In this document: in pieces, positions 1 through 5,785 of the stretch
Position numbering within the stretch: the first letter of the stretch is position 1
Layout: the number at the start of each line of letters is the position of its first letter
Assembly: GCA_964478815.1 (NCBI GenBank)
Contig: CAYZKY010000191.1
Location: 1-10,048 of the forward strand
DNA: 10,048 nucleotides
Source: DASVNK01 sp964478815
Lineage (GTDB): Bacteria; Verrucomicrobiota; Verrucomicrobiia; Limisphaerales; SXQI01
Direction: 5' to 3'
The notes under the pieces: model-generated
What the model saw: the letters and a program-made list of their open reading frames with translations, nothing else
What the model was told of the DNA's origin: nothing
Database searches by the model: none
Program-made: the position numbers and the translations under genes

Positions 1-708
1 GTAGCTGAAGACCGGCCGCTCCGCCGCCTTCGGCAGAAAGTAATACATCAACCCCAGGTAGGATGTCGTCAGGAAGAACGCCACCGCGTTATGCGCGTAC
101 CACCACTGCACCAGCGCGTCCTGCACCCCCGCGTAAACCGAATAGCTCTTGAACGCCAGCGCCGGCACCGCCAGCGAGTTCACGATATGCAGCAGCGCCA
201 CCGTGATCGCCGTCGCGATGTAAAACCAGATCGCCACGTAAATATGCTTCTCCCGCCGCTTCCAGATCGTCCCGAACAGATTGATCGAGAACACCACCCA
301 CACCACCGCGATCGCCACATCGATCGGCCATTCCAGCTCCGCGTACTCCTTGCTCGAGGTCAGCCCCAGCGGCAGCGTGATCGCCGCCCCCAGAATGATC
401 GATTGCCACCCCCAGAAGTTCACCCAGCTCAGCGTGTCGCTGAACATCCGCGCCTTGCACAACCGCTGCAGCGAATAGTAAATCCCCATGAACATCCCGT
501 TCCCCACGAAAGCGAAAATCACCGCGTTCGTGTGCAGCGGCCGCAGCCGCCCGAACGTCGTGTATTGCAGGTTCAGGTTCAGCTCCGGCCAGAATAGCTG
601 GCAGGCGATCAACAGCCCTGCCGCGAAGCCCACCAGGCCCCAGATCACCGTCGCGATGGCGAATGCCCGGACGATGCGGTTGTCGTACTTGAAGGTTTCC
701 ACGTTCAT
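1..708 (-). CDS. ccoN: CcoN, cbb3-type cytochrome c oxidase subunit I (N-terminal 236 residues; 3' end outside window)
   Basis: Catalytic subunit of the cbb3 (C-family) haem-copper oxidase, an inner-membrane proton-pumping terminal oxidase with high oxygen affinity. The 236 codons visible contain several hydrophobic segments. H59, in the RPLHTNAVIFAF motif, fits a low-spin haem b ligand, and H206, in VQWWYAHNAVAFF, fits a CuB ligand. LLHIVNSLAVP and the end of the visible part, GLMYYFLPKAAERPVFSY, are also typical of CcoN. The full protein is usually about 450-500 residues, so roughly half is seen. The ATG at 708 overlaps the TGA of ccoS (ATGA), so translation is probably coupled. Sequence recognition is direct; ligand roles come from family knowledge. 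The remaining oxidase genes (ccoO and others) would be expected beyond the left edge. Confidence 0.96.
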   Translation of the reverse strand, partial: MNVETFKYDNRIVRAFAIATVIWGLVGFAAGLLIACQLFWPELNLNLQYTTFGRLRPLHTNAVIFAFVGNGMFMGIYYSLQRLCKARMFSDTLSWVNFWGWQSIILGAAITLPLGLTSSKEYAELEWPIDVAIAVVWVVFSINLFGTIWKRREKHIYVAIWFYIATAITVALLHIVNSLAVPALAFKSYSVYAGVQDALVQWWYAHNAVAFFLTTSYLGLMYYFLPKAAERPVFSY

Positions 709-893
709 AGTTTTTCTGAAGGTCGCGCGGGAGTTTCTCCCGGCGGCGACGGTTCCGGGTCGTTCAGCAACACCCGCAAGGCCGGCGTGCACGTATCCTC
801 GTACTGCCCCCGGCGCACCGACCAGATAAAGGCCCCCAGGAAGCTCAGCCCGAGCAGGATGCTTAAAGGAATCAGCAGGTAGATGACGCTCAT
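705..893 (-). CDS. ccoS: CcoS, cbb3-type cytochrome oxidase assembly protein
   Basis: Small membrane protein of 62 residues required for maturation of cbb3 oxidase (known for the family: loss blocks incorporation of haem b and CuB into CcoN). It opens with one transmembrane helix, MSVIYLLIPLSILLGLSFLG, followed by AFIWSVRRGQYED, the conserved W-x5-GQ(Y/F)(E/D)D region of CcoS. A Pro-rich tail follows residue 47. The start at 893 is chosen because it begins the conserved helix and overlaps the TGA of ccoI (ATGA). The stop likewise overlaps the ATG of ccoN. A longer open reading frame continues upstream inside ccoI, but that part is the out-of-frame shadow of ccoI and does not resemble CcoS. 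Confidence 0.94.
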   Translation of the reverse strand: MSVIYLLIPLSILLGLSFLGAFIWSVRRGQYEDTCTPALRVLLNDPEPSPPGETPARPSEKL

Positions 894-3532
894 CGCGCCT
901 CCCTTCCCGGCGCGGCCAGCCCGGCGCGGCGCGCCGCCCATTCCGTCGCTGCGCAGGCGAAGGCCACCACCGAAATCGAACTCAGCGGCATCAAAATCGC
1001 GCAGACCACCGGCGAGAGCAGCCCCGCCGCCGCGATCCCGATCCCCACCGCGTTGTACGCCGCCGACAGCCCGAACCCCGCCCGCACCACCCGCGCGGTT
1101 CGCCGGCAAAAATCGAAAATCCGGTCGAGCTGCGCCACCTGCGCTCCCGGCACGATCACGTCGCTCGCGGGCGAGAACGCGCTGATCTTTTCCACCACCG
1201 CCAGCCCTGCCTCGCTCTGCCGCAGCGCCCCCGCGTCGTTCAATCCGTCACCCACCATTGCCACCTTCCGCCCCCAATGCTGGAGGGTCCGGATCAGACC
1301 CAGCTTCCCGTGCGGCGTTTGCTCGAAATGCAAGGGAGCCCCCTCCGGGAACAGTCGCCGGTAGAGCGCCTCCTCGCGCGGATGATCTCCGCTTAAAAGC
1401 ACCAGCCGGTACGTGTGCCCCAGCCGTTCCAGCATGCGCTCCACCCCGGGCCGCAAGGCGTTCGCCAGCACGAAGCACCCGCGATGCCGTCCGTCGATGG
1501 CCAGATGCACCGCTGTCCCGAACCCGCCCGCCCGCGTTTGATTTTGGGTAGGACAGGCGCCTTCGCCTGTCCGTTCGGGCGCCTCGCCCGAACGATTTCG
1601 AGCCAACAGCCCGGGCTTTTCCGGCGAACGACGCCCTCTCTGTCCCCCCAATGAGGCTTGCGGCAACACGCGCACGCCCCGTTGCGCCAGCCAGGTGCCC
1701 GAACCGAGCCAAACCTCGTGCCCCTCCACCGTCGCCTCCACCCCGCAACCGGGCACCTCCAGGAACGACCGTTCCCGCCACGCTTCCGACCGTCTCGCTT
1801 CCTTCGCCACCGTCTCCGCCAGCGCTTCCGTAATGCGCACCGAGCACGGATGCGTCGAGTGCCGCGCCACCGCCTGCACCCAGCCGGCCTCCTCGGCGGA
1901 CAACGGCGCGCCCTCGAACTCCACGCCCGCTCCTCCCGCCCGCGTCAGCGTGCCCGTCTTGTCGAAAACGATCGTGTCCGCCGCCGCCAGCGCTTCGATC
2001 GCCTGGCCGTTCTTCACGAACACTTCCCGCCGCCCCAGCGCCCGCATCGCCGTCCCCAGCGTGAACGGAGCCGCCAGCGCCAGCGCGCACGGGCACGCCA
2101 CGATCAGCACCGAGGTGAACGCCTTCACCGCTTTGCTCGGATCCATCGCCGCCCAGTACAACGCCGCCCCCACCGCGATCCCCAGCACCAACCGCGTGAA
2201 CCGCTCGCTATACCGGTTCGTCAGCGAATCGAACGTTCCCGCCCGCTCCTTCCGGAACGCCTCCTGATCCCACAGCCGCGCCAGGTAACTCTGCGAAGGC
2301 GGCTCGATCGTTTCGATCTCGATCGTCCCGCCCGCCTGCCGTCCCCCGGCGTACAGATAATCGCCCGCCTCTTTCTCGATTGGCTCCGATTCCCCTGTCA
2401 CGAAGCTGTAGTCGATCAGCGCCTCGCCGCTCCGCAGGCGCGCATCCGCCGGCACCAGCTCGCCGTGCCGCACCAGCAGCCGGTCTCCCACCGCCAGTTG
2501 CGCGATCGAAATGCTTTCCTCCCCCGCCGCCGTCCGGCGCGTCGCCGACAGCGGGAAAAATGCGCGATAATCCCGGTCGAAGCTCAGCCGGTGATAGGTC
2601 TTCTGCTGGAACAGCTTTCCGCACAGCAGGAAGAACACGAGCCCGGCCAGCGAATCGAAATACCCTTCGCCCCGTCCCGTGACGATTTCCCAGGTGCTCT
2701 GCGCGAAAAGCGCCACGATCCCCGCCGCGATCGGCACCTCGATCGTCAGCATCCGGCGGCGCAGCCCCAGCCAGGCCAGCTTCCAGTAATCCCCCGCGCT
2801 GAATGCCGCCACCGGCACCGCCAGCGCCAGGCTGATCCACCCCGCCAGCGTCCGCAGTCCCGGCCCCGAAAACGCATCCAGCCCCAGATACCCCGCGATG
2901 CTCAGCAGCATGCTGTTTCCAAAGGCGAACCCCGCCACCGCGATCTGCAGCCACAACCGCCGTTGGATCGGCGTCTCCGCCGGCTTGTCCAGATCCGCCA
3001 GGTTCAAGTCCGGCTCGTACCCCAGCGCCGCCAGCAACCCCGCCACCACGCTCAGCGTCGCCTCCGGCGTCGCGAACGAGATGCTCACCTCCCGCTTCAG
3101 AAAATCCGCCTGCGAACGCCCGATCCCCGGCTTCATCCGGAACAAATTCTCCAGCAGCCACACGCACGCCAGGCAATGCATCGCCGGCACGCGGAACGTC
3201 ACCTTCGTCACCCGCGCGTCGCTGTAATCCACCAGCCGCTCCCGCACCGCCGGCGTGTCCAGATACCGGTACCGATCCTCCGCCCCCTCGCTCCGCACCC
3301 GCACCCCGGCCCCCGGATCGATCTGGTAAAACTGCCCCAGCCCGCTCGCCGTCAGCAGCTCGAACACCGCCAGACACCCCGTGCAACAAAAAGACTTCTC
3401 CTCCCGCCTGACTTCTCCGGCCCCCGACCCGCACGCCGTCCCGCAATGGAAACAAGTGCGCCCCGGCTCATCCCCTCGGGAGGCGCCGGGCGCATTGCGT
3501 TCGAGAACCGCTCTGGAATCGGGCAACAACAC
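890..3532 (-). CDS. ccoI: CcoI (FixI/CopA2-like) copper-translocating P1B-type ATPase with an in-frame palindromic insert
   Basis: P1B-type copper-exporting ATPase that delivers copper for the CuB centre of cbb3 oxidase, in the inner membrane. Visible in order over 880 residues: an N-terminal Cys cluster (C27, C30, C34, then CCTGC at 49-53), a heavy-metal-associated domain with C120-x2-C123, membrane helices from about 195 to 310, the TGES actuator motif (379-382), the CPC metal site in the membrane (480-482), the phosphorylated Asp in DKTGT (D524), the HP motif (561-562), GDGLND (761-766) and two C-terminal helices. All catalytic motifs are intact. Residues about 624-672, in the ATP-binding domain between HP and GDGxND, are an Arg/Gly/Pro-rich segment coded by a double-hairpin repeat and not expected in the family. 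The start is GTG at 3532, with an in-frame TAG two codons upstream; no good ribosome binding site is seen and a TTG one codon later is possible. Confidence 0.94.
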   Translation of the reverse strand: MLLPDSRAVLERNAPGASRGDEPGRTCFHCGTACGSGAGEVRREEKSFCCTGCLAVFELLTASGLGQFYQIDPGAGVRVRSEGAEDRYRYLDTPAVRERLVDYSDARVTKVTFRVPAMHCLACVWLLENLFRMKPGIGRSQADFLKREVSISFATPEATLSVVAGLLAALGYEPDLNLADLDKPAETPIQRRLWLQIAVAGFAFGNSMLLSIAGYLGLDAFSGPGLRTLAGWISLALAVPVAAFSAGDYWKLAWLGLRRRMLTIEVPIAAGIVALFAQSTWEIVTGRGEGYFDSLAGLVFFLLCGKLFQQKTYHRLSFDRDYRAFFPLSATRRTAAGEESISIAQLAVGDRLLVRHGELVPADARLRSGEALIDYSFVTGESEPIEKEAGDYLYAGGRQAGGTIEIETIEPPSQSYLARLWDQEAFRKERAGTFDSLTNRYSERFTRLVLGIAVGAALYWAAMDPSKAVKAFTSVLIVACPCALALAAPFTLGTAMRALGRREVFVKNGQAIEALAAADTIVFDKTGTLTRAGGAGVEFEGAPLSAEEAGWVQAVARHSTHPCSVRITEALAETVAKEARRSEAWRERSFLEVPGCGVEATVEGHEVWLGSGTWLAQRGVRVLPQASLGGQRGRRSPEKPGLLARNRSGEAPERTGEGACPTQNQTRAGGFGTAVHLAIDGRHRGCFVLANALRPGVERMLERLGHTYRLVLLSGDHPREEALYRRLFPEGAPLHFEQTPHGKLGLIRTLQHWGRKVAMVGDGLNDAGALRQSEAGLAVVEKISAFSPASDVIVPGAQVAQLDRIFDFCRRTARVVRAGFGLSAAYNAVGIGIAAAGLLSPVVCAILMPLSSISVVAFACAATEWAARRAGLAAPGREAR
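1551..1593. repeat. Double-hairpin palindromic element inside ccoI
   Basis: Two adjoining perfect hairpins with no spacer. Hairpin 1 (1551-1572): ggacaggcg pairs with cgcctgtcc, 9 bp, loop of 4. Hairpin 2 (1573-1593): gttcgggcg pairs with cgcccgaac, 9 bp, loop of 3. It lies within the ccoI reading frame and codes for residues 647-661, the core of a longer extra segment (about residues 624-672) that separates two conserved parts of the ATP-binding domain. The same architecture and the same 'aggcg / cgcct' and 'gggcg / cgccc' stems occur in the intergenic copies near 3636-3754. Stem and loop structure is seen directly; that it is a mobile, REP-like or RPE-like element is inference. Confidence 0.85.
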
Positions 3533-3635
3533 TGTCTAACAGCGCTGCCACCCTCCCACTTCCCCCCAACCCCCCGCTCCACCGATCTTGCCATTCTCAC
3601 CCCAAAATTGGTCCACCCCCCCTCTCCGGGGGAGC

Positions 3636-3676
3636 ACAGGCGTCTCGCCTGTTCCGGCGGGCGTCTCGCCCGTCGG
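3636..3676. repeat. Double-hairpin palindromic element, intergenic copy A
   Basis: Hairpin 1 (3636-3652): acaggcg / cgcctgt, 7 bp, loop tct. Hairpin 2 (3654-3676): ccggcgggcg / cgcccgtcgg, 10 bp with one G-T wobble, loop tct. It is preceded by cgggggagcac, a flank shared with copy B. The architecture matches the element inside ccoI. A further stem, gtcggc (3672-3677) / gccgac (3685-3690), overlaps its right side. It sits upstream of ccoI and could also act as a transcript end or a barrier, but there is no T-tract. Confidence 0.8.
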
Positions 3677-3712
3677 CCTCGGACGCCGACAGATGTCACC
3701 TGCTCGGGGAGC

Positions 3713-3754
3713 ACACCCGCCCCCGCGTGTTCCGTCCGGCCCCTCGCCGGACGG
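3713..3754. repeat. Double-hairpin palindromic element, intergenic copy B (diverged)
   Basis: It lines up base for base with copy A in layout: the shared flank ggggagcac, hairpin 1, the central ttcc, then hairpin 2. Hairpin 1 (3713-3730) has an imperfect stem acac-c-cg / cg-c-gtgt with one C-C mismatch. Hairpin 2 (3732-3754) is perfect: ccgtccggc / gccggacgg, 9 bp, loop of 5. The stem sequences differ from copy A on both arms together, so pairing is kept while sequence changes. This is direct evidence that the structure matters, or that several sequence variants of one repeat family exist. Confidence 0.7.
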
Positions 3755-3877
3755 CCCCTTCCCATCCGCGATCTTCCCCCTCCATCCGCCTGATCCGCCC
3801 CATCCGACCGATTTTCTGCAATCTTCTATCTGCCATCAGTTCTGTTGGTCGCGTCCTGCCCTACGTTGACACTTCGT

Positions 3878-4036
3878 ATGTCAAGAAATGCGGTCAAGCC
3901 AGCGGTTCGGTATAGTGAGGCCTTCAAGATTCAGATCGTGCGAGAACTGGAGACGGGTCTGATGAACATGGATCAGATCCGGCGCCAGTATGGCATTGGG
4001 AGTTGTGGTTCGATCCGGCACTGGCTGGGCCAGTAG
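3878..4036 (+). pseudogene. IS3-family transposase OrfA, N-terminal fragment ended by an in-frame stop
   Basis: Codes for 52 residues that form the helix-turn-helix DNA-binding head of an IS3-type OrfA: RYSEAFKIQIVRELETG, then MNMDQIRRQYGIGSCGSIRHWLGQ. The ATG at 3878 is chosen because it lies just before the conserved region; a TTG at 3845 would add 11 residues without family character. The TAG at 4034-4036 is followed in the same frame by GSGTVGKVIRVE. Family members usually read WL-x2-YG at this point, so TAG most likely replaced a Tyr codon (TAC or TAT) by one base change. The normal OrfA coiled coil continues in the same frame beyond the stop. No clear ribosome binding site. Confidence 0.8.
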
Positions 4037-4048
4037 GGCAGCGGCACG

Positions 4049-5122
4049 GTGGGAAAGGTGATTCGCGTGGAAAAAAGAGAAGCGATTGACGAACGGGCGG
4101 CGTTGAAAAAACGAGTGCGGCAACTGGAGGCCTTGGTGGCCGACGCCCAGGTCGACCTGGCCATCGAACGCGCCACTTCGAAATTGCTCGCGCAGCGGGC
4201 GGGCGTCGCGGACCTGGACGAGTTCAAAAAAAGCGCGTGGCATGTAGCGCACGAGGCCGCGCGCCAAAAGCTCAGGCCCATCACGGTCCGAGCGCTTTGT
4301 CGCAAACTCCAGATGAGCCGCCAGAACTATTATGCGCGGCGCAGAGCGCGGCAGCGGCGGCAAGTGGATCACGCGTTGATCGTCGCTTTGGTCCAGCAAG
4401 AACGGCAGCAACAGCCGCGGCTTGGCACGCGCAAACTGCACCACCTGTTCGGCGGAAAGCTGCGCGAAGCCGGCGTCAAGATTGGGCGTGATCGCCTGTT
4501 TGAAGTGCTGCGCGAGCGCGGGTTGCTCGTGCCGGGCCAGACCACGGTCGTGGAACGTTTCTCTGGGCACGACTACAAGCTTTTCCAAGACATCTGCCAG
4601 GCGCGCGCGTTCTTGGTCTTCCGCATTCAAGAACAGGCGGTCGTCCATCTGGAGGAGGAGCTTCCGATCTCGCCGGAGGACGCGGCGGCGGGTGTCGTGC
4701 GCCACGCCTGGGTGCGCCTGGGCGCCACGGAAAAGGCGCGCTCGATGCGCGTGCGCTTGGTGGAAGTTCGCCGCGATGGGCAGCGTTTGCTGCTGGTGGC
4801 CAACCATCCCGAGGCGGAGCTTTCCGCCGAACTGGTGGCCGCCGTTTACCGCCGCCGCTGGTCGGTCGAGCTGTTCTTCCGCTGGATTAAATGCCTCCTA
4901 GGCACGCGCCATTTCTTCGCCGAATCCCCGGGCGGCGTGGCGATCCAACTCTATCTGGCCTTGATCGCCTCGGTCCTGCTCCAGCTTTTCGCCGGCACCC
5001 GGCCCACCAAGCGCGTCATGGAACTCATCCACATGTATTTTATGGGCTGGGCCACGGCCGAAGAACTCGCCCGGCTCATTCCGAAGTACAGCGCCAAAGC
5101 CAAATCTCCGCAAAAATCCTGA
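4049..5122 (+). pseudogene. Chimeric transposase: IS3 OrfA/OrfB N-terminus fused to IS4-family C-terminus
   Basis: 357 residues from a GTG at 4049, in the same frame as the OrfA fragment. Residues about 11-60 are the Leu-rich coiled coil typical of the end of IS3 OrfA. Residues 75-161 match the IS3 OrfB head: PITVRALCRKLQMSRQNYY, then QPRLGTRKLHHL and KIGRDRLFEVLRERGLLV. From about residue 168 the protein is IS4-like: DYKLFQDICQARAFLVFRI and the signature Y267-x2-R270-x3-E274-x6-K281 (YRRRWSVELFFRWIK), ending in the GTRPTKRVMELI and GWATAEELARLI tail. The IS3 rve catalytic domain is absent. The IS4 part lacks the region of its first catalytic Asp, and the expected second Asp region reads VVERFSGHDY. 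It is therefore predicted inactive. The join lies near 4529-4556. Confidence 0.8.
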
Positions 5123-5249
5123 ACCCCCGGCCCGGACCCCGCGCGCCCTGCCATCGGTTCGGGCGCAGCCTGGACAGATTCGGTCCGTTCTCTCCCTTTT
5201 CACCTTCCATACCCTCCCTCTCTCCATCTCACTTCCAAAAAGTCGACAC
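5123..5249. other. Intergenic stretch right of the IS remnant
   Basis: The first part (to about 5185) is GC-rich and could include the right end of the IS. From about 5185 to 5240 the plus strand becomes a polypyrimidine run (repeated ctc, cct and ttc words), similar in composition to 3533-3840 on the other side of the IS, which suggests the IS landed in, or rearranged, a C/T-rich spacer. No gene, terminator or promoter can be supported here. Confidence 0.4.
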
Positions 5250-5589
5250 TGGCCGCAGATCAGCGCCATCCGTGCCGAACAGAACTGGTATCAATTCCCC
5301 GTTTTGCCCTTCAATTCCCGCCCCTACCGCTGGGACAACGAACAACAAAACTGGACCACCCGCCCGGCCCCGCCCCCCTCCAGGAGCGGAAGCGAGAGGC
5401 GGGCCGAACGTCCCCCATCCGTACCCGGCCGACTGGCCTCCCTACCCGGACCTCCCGCCCGAAGCGCCCCCGTGGCGGTGGGATCCCCAGCAGATCATGT
5501 GGTACGGCTATCCCGAACTCCCCCCCGGCTCCCCGCCCTACCAGTGGGACCCCGTCAACCGCCGCTGGGACGCACCCCTCGCGGCGTAG
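5250..5589 (+). pseudogene. Frameshifted, 5'-truncated gene for a Trp/Pro-rich WD-x4-W repeat protein
   Basis: I do not recognise a named family. Three copies of a short repeat, roughly (F/Y)P-x-LP-x2-S-x-P-(Y/W)-x-WD-x4-W, are coded here. The first (YQFPVLPFNSRPYRWDNEQQNW, about 5289-5354) is in one frame. The second and third (YPDLPPEAPPWRWDPQQIMW and YPELPPGSPPYQWDPVNRRW, about 5440-5571) are in the next frame, ending at the TAG at 5587. Because the repeats are homologous, the frame must have shifted between them; the C6 run at 5373-5378 is the simplest site. Coding character can be followed back to about 5250 without a plausible start or ribosome binding site, so the 5' end seems lost. 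A sequencing indel in the C run is possible. Function unknown. Confidence 0.5.
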
Positions 5590-5770
5590 GGGGAGGGAAA
5601 TCGAGGACAATGAACGCGCTGAATGCCATGCGGATGCGGCACAGCATGGTGCAAGGGAGCGGTGTGCCCAGGCGGCGAAATCGCTTGCCGACGTCAGCGG
5701 TTGGGAAGATCATCTGCATTAGAAGACACCCAAATGCCATGAAGAATCCCCCCCTTGGTGTGCGGAAGAA

Positions 5771-5776
5771 AAGGAG
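5771..5776 (+). promoter_or_regulatory. Ribosome binding site of the TIR-STAND gene
   Basis: AAGGAG nine bases before the ATG at 5786. It settles the start: a nearer ATG at 5779 is out of frame with the TIR domain, while the ATG at 5786 leads directly into ITKHSIFISYRR, the first strand of the TIR fold. No convincing promoter hexamers are seen in 5590-5770. Confidence 0.75.
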
Positions 5777-5785
5777 TGATGGGCG

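Larger units (their letters stand above)
3533..3877. other. C-rich intergenic region between ccoI and the IS remnant
   Basis: About 345 bases with no credible gene. The plus strand is strongly pyrimidine-rich. It holds two double-hairpin repeat units (3636-3676 and 3713-3754) and, between about 3761 and 3815, loosely repeated 'atccg' words. It should contain the promoter for ccoI on the minus strand, but I see no convincing -35/-10 pair and no FNR-type TTGAT-N4-ATCAA box, which would be expected for many cbb3 operons. Frames open through this stretch are arginine/proline-rich by-products of base composition. Confidence 0.6.
3878..5122 (+). mobile_element. Degenerate composite IS remnant (IS3-type head joined to IS4-type tail)
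   Basis: A single reading frame from 3878 to 5122, broken by one TAG at 4034-4036, contains IS3-type OrfA and the start of OrfB followed by the C-terminal part of an IS4-family transposase. No complete DDE catalytic set from either family is present, so it is probably not able to move on its own. I could not find convincing terminal inverted repeats or a target duplication. gttgacact (3863-3871) and gtcgacact (5242-5250) flank it but are in direct, not inverted, orientation. The true ends of the element are therefore undefined, and the span given is that of the coding remnant only. Confidence 0.75.

Noticed and set aside
1658..3793. A 711-codon open frame on the plus strand opposite ccoI
   Set aside because: Its translation is almost only Arg, Pro, His and Gln, the usual antisense shadow of a GC-rich gene with C in third positions; ccoI on the other strand has every family motif.
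3761..3815. Repeated 'atccg' words as a CRISPR or iteron array
   Set aside because: The words are short and irregularly spaced, without conserved repeats or spacers; this is better explained by the C-rich spacer composition.
3863..5250. gttgacact near 3863 and gtcgacact near 5242 as IS ends
   Set aside because: They are in direct orientation, short and imperfect. IS3 and IS4 ends should be inverted repeats, and none could be matched by eye.
5690..5725. ttgggaagat...cattag as a promoter for the TIR gene
   Set aside because: Spacing and hexamer matches are too weak to separate from chance, and the host promoter consensus is unknown.
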